DNA of 64,000 bases from assembly GCA_900547225.1 (NCBI GenBank), contig URFW01000002.1:62001-126000 (forward strand), read 5' to 3'. Source of the stretch: an uncultured Mycoplasmatota bacterium (lineage in GTDB: Bacteria; Bacillota_I; Bacilli_A; RF39; UBA660). The position numbers and the translations under genes are program-made. Positions within the stretch are counted from its first letter, which is position 1, and the number at the start of each line of letters is the position of its first letter. Positions 15,240-25,300 of the stretch are shown here, in pieces. Under the pieces are notes generated by a model. That model searched no databases. It was not told the origin of the DNA and saw only the letters and a list, made by a program, of their open reading frames with translations.

Positions 15240-17210
15240 CTCTTCTTCTGATAAATCATTTGATAAAGCTTTTTTAAGTTCATCTTTATTCATTGAGGAA
15301 TAGCCTTTAATTCCCTGAGCCTTAGCCATTTCTTTTAGTTTTGATAGGTTTACATCATCTAGCATTTCTTCAACTGGCATCTTACCATTTTCCGCTATAT
15401 AATCGATTTGTTCTTTTGTTAACGTTTCGTGTTCAATTAAGTTAGAAGCTATTAAATCAAGTAAATCTCTATTTTTTTCTATTATCTTTTTAGCTTTACT
15501 ATAACAATCATTAATTATTTTTCTAACTTCATTATCTATTTCTAATGCTACTTGGTCAGAGAAGTTTCTATTTTTATTATAATCTCTTCCTAAGAAAGAA
15601 CTTCCCTCTGGAGTTTCTAATTGAACTGGTCCTAGACTAGACATTCCATATTCCGTTACCATGCTTCTAGCAATCTTTGTTGCCTTTGAAAAGTCATTGT
15701 GTGCTCCAGTTGTTATTTCACCAAACACAACTTCTTCTGCAACACGGCCACCAAGTAATCCCATTATTTGTTCTAATAATTCTGTTTTAGTTGCCGTATA
15801 TTTCTCTTCTTTTGGAAGCATTAAGTTATATCCACCAGCCTGACCACGTGGAATAATAGTTACCTTTTGAACATCATTTGCGTTATCTAATTTTATTCCT
15901 AATACAGCGTGTCCAGCTTCATGATATGCTACTAACTTCTTTTCTTCTTTAGTATATTTTTTAGTTACCTTAGCAGGTCCCATAATAACTCTATCTATTG
16001 CCTCATCTATTTCAGACATTGTAATAGCATTTTTTTCTCTTCTAACAGCAAGTAATGCAGCCTCATTAAGTAAGTTTTCTAAATCAGCTCCAGAAAAACC
16101 AACTGTTCTTTTTGCAATATTATCTAAGTGTACGTTTTTAGATAATATTTTATTTCTTGCGTGTACTTTTAATATTTCTTCCCTTGCTTTTTGTTCTGGA
16201 AGAGCAACAGTTACTTGCCTATCAAATCTTCCTGGTCTTAAAAGCGCTGGGTCAAGTACGTCAGGTCTGTTAGTTGCAGCAATTATTATAATTCCTTCAT
16301 TTGCTCCAAAGCCATCCATTTCAGTTAATAATTGGTTAAGAGTTTGCTCTCTTTCATCATGGCCTCCACCAATACCCGTACCACGTTGGCGACCTACAGC
16401 GTCAATTTCATCAATAAATATTAGACAAGGTGCATTTTGCTTTGCCTGTTTAAACATATCTCTTACTCTTGATGCTCCAATACCTACGTATAATTCAACG
16501 AAATCAGAACCAGATATAAAGTAGAATGGTGCGTTTGCTTCTCCTGCAACTGCCTTAGCAAGTAATGTTTTACCAGTTCCTGGAGGGCCTACAAGTAAAA
16601 CACCTTTAGGTATTCTAGCTCCTAATTTAGTAAATTTCTTTGGATTTTTTAGGAAATCAATTAACTCTTGTAACTCTTCTTTTTCTTCAGGTAATCCCGC
16701 AACATCCTTAAATGTTACCTTTCCATTATCAGGATTTAATTTAGCCCTACTTCTTCCAAAGTCCATTGATCCTTTTTGCCCACCTAGTTGCTTTGTAAAG
16801 AACCAGAATGCAATACCAATTAAAACTATGTAAGGAAGTATGTTAGTTAAAAACATAAACCAAGTACTTGATGTAGGATCTGATTTAGATACTATCTTAA
16901 AATCCTTTTTCTCACTTGCACTTACTATTTGTTTAATAACAGTATCTGAAAGCGGTGTTTTAACGCTAAATGTCTCTCCTTTTTTTGCATCTCTTAACGT
17001 ACCTGTTAATTGGTATGTGTAAGCTTGCGTAGAAGGTGTTATAACAACTTCTTTAATGTTATTTTTATTTAATGCTTTATTAAACTCATTATATGTTAAT
17101 TCCTTATTCATATCATTAGTCATGTTATATAAAAACATTATGGCAAGACCAATTACTAATAACATTACATAAGGAAACATTCCCTTTTTCATATTTTGAT
17201 TATTCTGCAT
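15225..17210 (-). CDS. ftsH: ATP-dependent zinc metalloprotease FtsH
   Basis: Membrane-bound AAA+ protease degrading misfolded membrane proteins and selected regulators. The 661-residue product has two membrane helices (about 11-30 and 117-138) around an external domain, the Walker A GPPGTGKT (208-215), Walker B LIFIDEIDAVG, the second region of homology NRPDVLDPALLRPGRFD and the zinc site HEAGH at about 430. The C-terminus is unusual: residues about 622-648 (LKEMAKAQGIKGYSSMNKDE) resemble a Rho_N or SAP-like small helical domain. Start is the ATG at 17210 behind AAGGAGG, directly after the tilS stop. The tilS-ftsH pairing is conserved, though hprT is absent between them. Confidence 0.96.
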   Translation of the reverse strand: MQNNQNMKKGMFPYVMLLVIGLAIMFLYNMTNDMNKELTYNEFNKALNKNNIKEVVITPSTQAYTYQLTGTLRDAKKGETFSVKTPLSDTVIKQIVSASEKKDFKIVSKSDPTSSTWFMFLTNILPYIVLIGIAFWFFTKQLGGQKGSMDFGRSRAKLNPDNGKVTFKDVAGLPEEKEELQELIDFLKNPKKFTKLGARIPKGVLLVGPPGTGKTLLAKAVAGEANAPFYFISGSDFVELYVGIGASRVRDMFKQAKQNAPCLIFIDEIDAVGRQRGTGIGGGHDEREQTLNQLLTEMDGFGANEGIIIIAATNRPDVLDPALLRPGRFDRQVTVALPEQKAREEILKVHARNKILSKNVHLDNIAKRTVGFSGADLENLLNEAALLAVRREKNAITMSEIDEAIDRVIMGPAKVTKKYTKEEKKLVAYHEAGHAVLGIKLDNANDVQKVTIIPRGQAGGYNLMLPKEEKYTATKTELLEQIMGLLGGRVAEEVVFGEITTGAHNDFSKATKIARSMVTEYGMSSLGPVQLETPEGSSFLGRDYNKNRNFSDQVALEIDNEVRKIINDCYSKAKKIIEKNRDLLDLIASNLIEHETLTKEQIDYIAENGKMPVEEMLDDVNLSKLKEMAKAQGIKGYSSMNKDELKKALSNDLSEEEKKDD

Positions 17211-18539
17211 TTATTGTTCCTCCTTGTAATACTCTAATATTATATCATAGTTTCCTCTTTTTGACCTATCATATTTAGATTTTTTAAGGCCTGGAAGCCA
17301 TATTATTTTATCATTACTATCTGTTACAACGGGTTGATTATGCCTTTGTTTCATACTAAGTTTTTCATCTATGTATATATCCTTTAACTTTTTAAACCCG
17401 GAGAGATTTAAGACGCTTATCCTATCACCATCGTTTTTAGTTCTAACAATAATAGGAAGTGATATTTCAGATGAGTTAAACGCCGCATAAAAATTAGTTG
17501 TATCACCTAACTTATCTATTTGTTTTATTACATATCCATTAGGTAAATGAAGTTCTTTATCAAATATAAAACACCAATTATTATAAATTATATCATCCGC
17601 AAAATATATCTTATTATAGTCTTTTATTAATTTTTTATTGTTTGGCATTGATAAAATGCTATTTGGTCTTTTACTTTTTAACATTTTTAAAATATCATTT
17701 TTATTTTTAGAAGTTACTTTCCCTATGTCTTTTTTGTACACAGAAAATAAATATTTTTCTATTACCTTTTCTATTATTAAATCGTCCTCTTTTAATAATA
17801 GAGAAATATTTATCTTATCATCCTTAACTACGTTAGGGTAAATCTTTAAAACCATTTTAGATACATAATCATCATATTTTTTTAATTCTAACGAAAAATC
17901 TACAAATTTCCTGTGGATAAGTTTATTTTCATCTTTTAATTTAGGCAAAACATACTTTCTGTACCTATTTCTTTTATATTCATCACTTGTATTGGAGTTA
18001 TCCACAGCAAAAGGAATATTTTCTTTTATACAAGCTTTATTTATATCATCTTTTGTTAAATATAACAAAGGTCTTATAATAGAATAACTATCTCTTTTAG
18101 ATATTAGATTTATTCCACTATAACCTTTAAGCGAAGATCCTCTAGATATTTTCATAAGAATAGTTTCAATTAAATCATCCCCGTGATGAGCGGTAAATAA
18201 ATACTTAGAATTATATTTTTTTAGTACTTTATCAAAGAATTCATACCTTTTTTTTCTTGCTTCTTCTTCAGTAAACTTATTATTCTTATATTTATCTATC
18301 TTCATAAATTCAAAGATGATATTATTTTTCATACAATACTTTTCTAAAGCATCTTTTTCTAAATTACTTTCTTCTCTATGATTATGATGCACGTGACAAC
18401 AAATAATTTTATTTTCTTTATATTTATTTTTTAACAAATCAAGTAAAAACATAGAATCTGGTCCATAAGATACCGCAACCGTTATTATGTCTTCTTTTTT
18501 TATATGCAAAGAATCCAGAAATTTATAAACATCTTTCAT
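17211..18539 (-). CDS. tilS: tRNA(Ile)-lysidine synthase
   Basis: Converts C34 of the CAU-anticodon tRNA-Ile to lysidine so that it reads AUA, essential in most bacteria. The 442-residue product has the N-terminal PP-loop ATPase domain with AVSYGPDSMFLL (the usual SGGxDS appears as SYGPDS, residues 24-29), HVHHNHRE, TAHHGDDLIET and ISRGSSLKG, then the C-terminal tRNA-binding domain with RTKNDGDRI. The ATG at 18539 follows AAGGTG. The changed second P-loop residue is worth noting, but the rest of the site is intact. It is cotranscribed with ftsH; the two genes abut. Confidence 0.92.
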   Translation of the reverse strand: MKDVYKFLDSLHIKKEDIITVAVSYGPDSMFLLDLLKNKYKENKIICCHVHHNHREESNLEKDALEKYCMKNNIIFEFMKIDKYKNNKFTEEEARKKRYEFFDKVLKKYNSKYLFTAHHGDDLIETILMKISRGSSLKGYSGINLISKRDSYSIIRPLLYLTKDDINKACIKENIPFAVDNSNTSDEYKRNRYRKYVLPKLKDENKLIHRKFVDFSLELKKYDDYVSKMVLKIYPNVVKDDKINISLLLKEDDLIIEKVIEKYLFSVYKKDIGKVTSKNKNDILKMLKSKRPNSILSMPNNKKLIKDYNKIYFADDIIYNNWCFIFDKELHLPNGYVIKQIDKLGDTTNFYAAFNSSEISLPIIVRTKNDGDRISVLNLSGFKKLKDIYIDEKLSMKQRHNQPVVTDSNDKIIWLPGLKKSKYDRSKRGNYDIILEYYKEEQ

Positions 18540-18705
18540 AAAATCACCTTAACGTATATTGTAACATAAAAAGAAAAAAACACCATATTCTATATGATAT
18601 TTTAATAATTTTTAAATATATGCTGTGTTTTTTTAATCTAAATACAAATTTTCTATTCTTTTGTTATTTATCATTCTATCTTTGAATTAAGACTATAATA
18701 TTAAA

Positions 18706-18736
18706 AACAAAAAAGAAAGTCAAATTTGACTTTCTT
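18706..18736 (-). terminator. Terminator of rpoBC
   Basis: A 24-bp perfect palindrome, AAGAAAGTCAAA with its complement (18713-18736), followed by a T-rich stretch on the minus strand. It lies 2 bp after the rpoC stop. The rest of the 198-bp gap (18540-18705) is AT-rich, with only a weak bulged hairpin near 18575-18635. Confidence 0.85.
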
Positions 18737-18737
18737 A

Positions 18738-21700
18738 TTAATCAGTTAATTGGTCTTCTAATACATCTAATGCATCATCTTCTACTTGTTCACTTTCAAG
18801 AGAATATTTAACATTAGAGTAATATTTAGAACCTGTACCTGCTGGTATTAATTTACCAATAATAACGTTTTCTTTAAGACCTGTTAAATTATCAACCTTA
18901 CCCTTAATTGCAGCATCAGTTAAGATACGAGTAGTCTCTTGGAATGATGCAGCTGATAAGAATGAATCAGTCTCTAACGATGCCTTAGTTATACCAAGCA
19001 TTATTGGACGACCAGTTGCTGGTTTCTTACCATTTATAATAGCTTCCTTATTAATTCTAGTAAATTCGTGCATTGAAACTAATTTACCATCAACTAATTC
19101 AGTTTCTCCACCATCAACTATCTTAATACGAGCAATCATACGACGAGCAAGTATTTCAACGTGCTTATCTGAAACATCAACACCTTGTGATTTGTAAACT
19201 TTTTGTACTTCAGATAGAATATAGTTTTGTGCAGTAATAGGATCAGTTACCGCAAGTAATTCTTTTGGATTTATAGAACCAACGTTTAACTTATCTCCTG
19301 CTTTTACACTTTGTCCTAATTCAACACAAAGTTTAACACCATAGTTAGTTGTATGTTCTCTTGTTTCTACGTCGTTAGTAATAGCAATTTTATATTTACC
19401 ATTTACTTCATCTATCTTAGTTATCTTACCATCTATTTCAGCAATTGTAGATTTAGCCTTTGGATTTCTAGCTTCAAATAACTCTTGTACACGAGGTAAA
19501 CCTTGAGTTATATCTGCTCCTGATGCAACACCACCATTGTGGAATGTACGCATTGTAAGCTGTGTACCTGGTTCACCGATAGATTGAGCTGCCATAATAC
19601 CAACAGCCTCACCTATTTCAGCAATGTTACCAGTTGCAAGGTTAATACCATAACAATGTTTACATACACCATTTTCTGTCTTACAAGTTAAAGCAGTTCT
19701 TATTTCAACTTCTGTAATTCCTGCCTTATCAATTTTATCAGCAATTGGTTCAGTAATTAATTCGTTTTTATCTATAATTAATTGCTTAGTTTTTGGATCA
19801 ACAACTTTTTTATTTGTATATCTACCAGTTATACGTTCATGAAGACTTTCTATTACAGTACCATCTGATTCATCAACGAATGCTTTAACAACAACACCTT
19901 GAATAGTACCACAATCTTCTTCTCTTACGATAACATCTTGAACAACATCAACTAAACGTCTTGTTAAGTAACCAGAGTCAGCTGTCTTAAGTGCTGTATC
20001 CGCATTACCTTTACGAGTTCCGTGAGTAGATATAAAGTATTCAGATACTGATAATCCATCAACGAATGAAGATGTAACTGGAATTTCTACTGCATCACCA
20101 TTTGGTTTTGCAAGAAGTCCACGCATACCTGCCATCTGGTTATATTGTCCAATAGAACCACGAGCACCAGAGTTAACCATCATCATAATTGGGTTATCTG
20201 TTAAAGTTTGTACTTTTTGTTTTAATTCTTTTTCTACTTCGCTTGTTGTATTATTCCATACTTCACAAACTTTTTCATAACGTTCTCTATCAGTTATTAA
20301 ACCACGTCTATATTGTTTATTTATAGTGTCAACAACCTTTTGAGATTTATCAATAATTTCGTTTTTGTGTTCACTTTTTACAACGTCCGCAATTGAAATT
20401 GAAATACCTGATAAAGTAGAATACTTAAATCCTAAGTTCTTTAATTTATCTAGATATATTGAAGTTTCAGTTGTTTTATAACGTTTAAATACTTGTGCAA
20501 TTATCTTCTTTAAGTCACCTTTAGCGAAAGGTTTTACAACTTCCTTATTTTTAATTTCTTCTGGAATATTAGAACCTCTTTTTAAGAAATGAATCATAGG
20601 AGTAAATCCTTCATAATTTGCCTTTGTAGGTTCATTAATATACTGGAATCCATCTGGCAATATTTCGTTAAACAATAACTTACCAACAGTAGTTATTAAG
20701 TACATTTCCTTTTGCTCATCAGTAAATGTTTTATACTTAAATGATTTAGCTGGTAATGCTATTCTAGCATGAAGAGTAGCTTCTCTTCTTTCGTATGCTT
20801 CGATAGCTTCGTTAGCGTTCTTAAATACTCTACCTTCTCCTTTATCACCAGGTTTTTCAGTAGTTATGTAATAGTTACCTAAAACCATATCTTGTGATGG
20901 AGTAACGATTGGCTTACCATCTTTTGGGTCTAGTATGTTATTTGAAGATAACATAAGTAATCTTGCTTCAGCTTGTGCTGCTTCAGAAAGTGGTACGTGA
21001 ACAGCCATTTGGTCACCATCAAAGTCTGCGTTAAATCCAGCACAAACAAGAGGGTGTAATCTAATAGCCTTACCACTTACTAACTTAGGTTCAAATGCTT
21101 GAATACCTAATCTGTGAAGTGTTGGAGCACGGTTTAACATTACTGGATGTTCTTTAATAACATCTTCAACAACGTCCCATACTCTTTCATCTTGATTTTC
21201 AATCATCTTTTTAGCAGATTTAATATTGTGAACAATATCTCTTTCTACTAAACCATGAATAACGTGTGGTTTGAATAATTCAAGTGCCATTTCTTTTGGA
21301 ATACCACATTGGTACATCTTAAGTTCTGGTCCAACAGCAATAACACTACGTCCAGAATAGTCAACACGCTTACCAAGTAAGTTTTGACGGAAACGACCTT
21401 GTTTACCTTTTAACATAGAAGAAATTGATTTAAGTGGTCTATTTGATGGGCCAGTAACATTTCTACCACGTCTTCCGTTATCAAATAAAGCATCAACTGC
21501 TTCTTGAAGCATTCTTTTTTCATTTTGAACAATGATTGATGGAGCATTTAACTCAAGTAATTTCTTTAAACGATTATTACGGTTAATAACACGTCTATAT
21601 AAATCATTTAAATCACTTGTTGCAAAACGACCACCATCTAATTGAATCATTGGTCTTAGTTCTGGAGGTATAACAGGAAGTGCTGTTAATATCATCCATT

Positions 21701-22370
21701 CAGGTTTATTTCCTGATTTATCAAATGAATCTAATATGTCTAATCTCTTTAATAATCTTGTTTTCTTTTGTTCTGAAGCACCATCTAACTCTTCTTCTAT
21801 TTTTGCTATTTCAGCTTTAACATCTATTTCTTTTAGAAGTTTTAAGATAGCTTCAGCTCCCATACCCACTTCAAAAGTATTTCCATACTTTTCATAGTAT
21901 GCACGGTATTCTTTATCAGATAAAGTTTGTTTCTTTTCAAGTGGAGCTGCACCTGGATTAATAACTACGTATGATACAAAGTATAATACTTCTTCTAAGT
22001 CTCTTGGAGACATATCAAGTACTAATCCCATACGGCTTGGTACACCTTTAAAGAACCAGATGTGAGATACTGGAGTAGCAAGTTCGATATGACCCATACG
22101 TTCACGGCGAACCTTAGATTTAGTAACTTCTACTCCACATCTATCACACACGATATCTTTATATCTTAATCTCTTATACTTACCACAAGCACATTCATAA
22201 TCCTTTGTAGGTCCAAAGATTTTTTCACAGAATAAACCATCTCTTTCTGGTTTTAAAGTACGATAGTTTATTGTTTCTGGTTTTTTTACTTCTCCATAAG
22301 ACCATTCACGGATTTGTTCGGGTGAAGCGATAGATATTTTAATTCCTTCAAATCTATTTGCATCTAACAT
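18738..22370 (-). CDS. rpoC: DNA-directed RNA polymerase beta' subunit
   Basis: Catalytic large subunit of RNA polymerase. The 1210-residue product has the N-terminal zinc site (C60, C62, C75, C78 in CACGKYKRL and VCDRCGVE), the absolutely conserved magnesium-binding NADFDGDQMAVH at about residue 450, the second zinc cluster (CKTENGVCKHCYG) and the trigger-loop region GEPGTQLTMRTFH. Length and order are typical of Firmicutes. The ATG overlaps the rpoB stop in TAATG, so the subunits are translationally coupled. A strong terminator follows. Confidence 0.98.
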   Translation of the reverse strand: MLDANRFEGIKISIASPEQIREWSYGEVKKPETINYRTLKPERDGLFCEKIFGPTKDYECACGKYKRLRYKDIVCDRCGVEVTKSKVRRERMGHIELATPVSHIWFFKGVPSRMGLVLDMSPRDLEEVLYFVSYVVINPGAAPLEKKQTLSDKEYRAYYEKYGNTFEVGMGAEAILKLLKEIDVKAEIAKIEEELDGASEQKKTRLLKRLDILDSFDKSGNKPEWMILTALPVIPPELRPMIQLDGGRFATSDLNDLYRRVINRNNRLKKLLELNAPSIIVQNEKRMLQEAVDALFDNGRRGRNVTGPSNRPLKSISSMLKGKQGRFRQNLLGKRVDYSGRSVIAVGPELKMYQCGIPKEMALELFKPHVIHGLVERDIVHNIKSAKKMIENQDERVWDVVEDVIKEHPVMLNRAPTLHRLGIQAFEPKLVSGKAIRLHPLVCAGFNADFDGDQMAVHVPLSEAAQAEARLLMLSSNNILDPKDGKPIVTPSQDMVLGNYYITTEKPGDKGEGRVFKNANEAIEAYERREATLHARIALPAKSFKYKTFTDEQKEMYLITTVGKLLFNEILPDGFQYINEPTKANYEGFTPMIHFLKRGSNIPEEIKNKEVVKPFAKGDLKKIIAQVFKRYKTTETSIYLDKLKNLGFKYSTLSGISISIADVVKSEHKNEIIDKSQKVVDTINKQYRRGLITDRERYEKVCEVWNNTTSEVEKELKQKVQTLTDNPIMMMVNSGARGSIGQYNQMAGMRGLLAKPNGDAVEIPVTSSFVDGLSVSEYFISTHGTRKGNADTALKTADSGYLTRRLVDVVQDVIVREEDCGTIQGVVVKAFVDESDGTVIESLHERITGRYTNKKVVDPKTKQLIIDKNELITEPIADKIDKAGITEVEIRTALTCKTENGVCKHCYGINLATGNIAEIGEAVGIMAAQSIGEPGTQLTMRTFHNGGVASGADITQGLPRVQELFEARNPKAKSTIAEIDGKITKIDEVNGKYKIAITNDVETREHTTNYGVKLCVELGQSVKAGDKLNVGSINPKELLAVTDPITAQNYILSEVQKVYKSQGVDVSDKHVEILARRMIARIKIVDGGETELVDGKLVSMHEFTRINKEAIINGKKPATGRPIMLGITKASLETDSFLSAASFQETTRILTDAAIKGKVDNLTGLKENVIIGKLIPAGTGSKYYSNVKYSLESEQVEDDALDVLEDQLTD

Positions 22371-25300
22371 TATTCTTCATCCCCTTCCACTTGTAAATCT
22401 TCCGATTCATCTAAATTGTCTTCTAATTCAGCTTCGTAATCATCAGATTCTTCTTCCGAAAGATCATCTCTTTCTTCTGCTTCCTCTTCTTTACTTACTA
22501 TATCAACAGTTTCTTTTGGTTTTACCATTGATACATTATCTATTTCTTCGATTGATAAAGGAGCTCCTTCTTTGTCTTCCTCTTCTTCTAGAGTCTTAAC
22601 ATCTACTTCTTTACCATCTTCATTTATCATTGCAACATTTAAACCTAAAGCTTGGAATTCTTTAACTAAAACACGGAAACTTTCTGGAACACCTGCTTGA
22701 TTAATTGGTTTACCCTTAACAATTGATTCGTATACCTTAACACGTCCTACAACATCATCTGACTTAACTGTTAAGATTTCTTGAAGTACGTGAGCAGCAC
22801 CATAAGCATAAAGTGCCCAAACTTCCATTTCACCAAATCTTTGTCCACCAAATTGAGCTTTACCACCTAAAGGTTGTTGTGTAACTAATGAGTATGGACC
22901 AGTTGCACGTGCGTGTAATTTATCATCAACCATGTGGTCAAGTTTAATCATGTACATAACACCAACTGCTACACGGTTATCAAAAGGTTCACCTGTTTTA
23001 CCATTGTATAAAACAGTCTTTCCATCTGGATCCATTCCAGCTTCTGCCATCATTTCTTGGATATCTTCCCAAGTTGCACCATCAAATACTGGAGTTGCAG
23101 TATATACTCCTAATTTCTTAGCAGCCATACCTAAGTGCATTTCCAAAACTTGTCCTGGGTTCATACGAGAAGGAACACCAAGTGGGTTAAGCAAGATATC
23201 AACTGGAGTACCATCTGGTAAGTATGGCATATCTTCTTGTGGAACAACAAGTGATACAACACCTTTATTTCCGTGACGACCAGCCATTTTGTCACCAACT
23301 TGAATCTTACGTTTTTGAACTATATATACACGGATTTCTTTTGAAACACCTGATGGTAATTCATCTGAATCCTTCTTAGTATAAATCTTTATATCATGAA
23401 CTATACCAGCTCCACCGTGTGGAACTCTAAGAGATGTATCTCTTACTTCACGAGTCTTTTCACCAAAGATTGCGTGTAATAATTTTTCTTCAGAAGTAAG
23501 TTCTACCATTCCTTTTGGAGTTACCTTACCAACTAAGATATCTCCTTCTTTTACTTCCGTACCTATTCTAATAATACCATTAGCATCTAGGTTCTTACGA
23601 GCTTCTTCACTTACGTTTGGAATATCACGAGTAATTTCCTCAGGTCCTAACTTAGTATCACGACATTGAATTTCGTAATCTTCTAGGTAAATAGATGTTA
23701 ATACGTCTTCTTTTACCATTTTTTCATTTAATATTACAGCATCTTCATAGTCATAACCATTATAAGTCATAAATGCAACTACTAAGTTCTTACCTAATGC
23801 AACTTCACCCTTATCTGTTGATGGACCATCTGCTATTATTTGTCCACGTTTTACCTTATCTCCAATTCTAACAATTGGTCTTTGGTGATAACAAGTACCA
23901 GCATTTGATTCCTCAAAGTTTTTAAGTAAGTATATATCCTTTGCTTTTGCTGTTTTAACAACGATTTTTTTACCATCAGCATATTCAACAACACCATCAG
24001 CTTTTGCTAAAATACAAACTCCTGAATCTTTTGCTGCTTGAGCTTCAACACCTGTTGCAACTAATGCTGCTTCTGGTTTTAATAATGGTAATGCTTGACG
24101 CTGCATGTTACATCCCATTAATGCACGTTTTCCATCATCGTGATCTAGGAATGGAATACAACTTGTTGTAACAGATACAATTTGTTGTGGAGCAACATCG
24201 ATATAATCTATTTCACTTGGTTTTGCAAGAATATTTTCTCCATCTTGACGAGCTGGACAATGTTCTTCTATAATTTCTCCATCTTTCATCTCTACGTGAG
24301 CTTGTGCAATAATATGTCCATTTTCTTCATCTGCTGTTAAATAATCTATTTGATCTTGTAATTTACCATCTTTTACTCTTCTATATGGAGTCATGATGAA
24401 ACCATATTCATTTACTTTTGCATAGTTTGCAAGAGATGTAATAAGACCTATATTGGCACCTTCTGGAGACTCAATTGGACAAATTCTACCATAGTGAGAT
24501 ACGTTAACGTCACGTACTTCCATAGCAGCTCTATCACGAGAAAGTCCGCCAGGTCCAAGCGCTGATAAACGACGTTTGTTATTTAATTCTGATAATGGAT
24601 TAATTTGGTCCATAAATTGTGATAATGGACTTGATCCAAAGAATTCTTTAATAACAGCTGTTATTGGTCTTATGTTTATTAATGTCTTTGGAGTTGCAGT
24701 TTCAACGTCTAAAGTAGTCATTCTTTCACGAATTACTCTTTCCATACGAGCAACACCAACTCTAAATTGGTTTTGTAATAATTCCCCTACTTGTCTTAAA
24801 CGACGGTTAGATAAATGGTCTATCTCATCTATTTGGCCTACATTTTGTAAAAGGTTCAAATAATATGATACAGATGCATATATATCTGATATAGTAAGCG
24901 TTTTAACAGTAAGTGATTGGTCATTACCTATTACTTTTATAACTTTATCTGGTTCTACTGGAGAATAAATGCTAATTACTTGAACCATAGTATGGCTATC
25001 TAATTCTTTATCCATTGTAGCATCAACCATTCCGTATCCATCGGCTAAAATAGGTTTTAAAGTTTCTAATACATCATGAGTAACTTTAGTACCCTTTTTT
25101 ATTACAACTTTTCCATCTACTATTATGTCTTCTGCTAATTTTTGATTTAATAGACGATCCGCAACATCAAGTTTTTTATTAAATTTATAACGTCCAACCT
25201 TAGCTAAATCATATCTAAAATTATCAAAGAATCTAGTTATTAATTGGTTTTTAGCACTATCTAAAGTTGCTGGTTCACCTGGTTTTAACTTTTCATATAT

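Noticed and set aside
15843..15852. CACGTG core in ftsH as a further parS site
   Set aside because: The flanks (ACCACGTGGAAT) lack the TGTTY and RAACA arms required for parS; the same holds for CACGTG-like spots in rpoB and gyrA.
17998..18006. Consensus DnaA box in tilS
   Set aside because: A single 9-mer inside coding sequence 45 kb from oriC with no neighbours; probably chance.
18573..18640. Second terminator between rpoC and tilS
   Set aside because: The possible stem (ACACAGCATAT with ATATGGTGT) needs a bulge and a loop of more than 25 nt; too weak to call.
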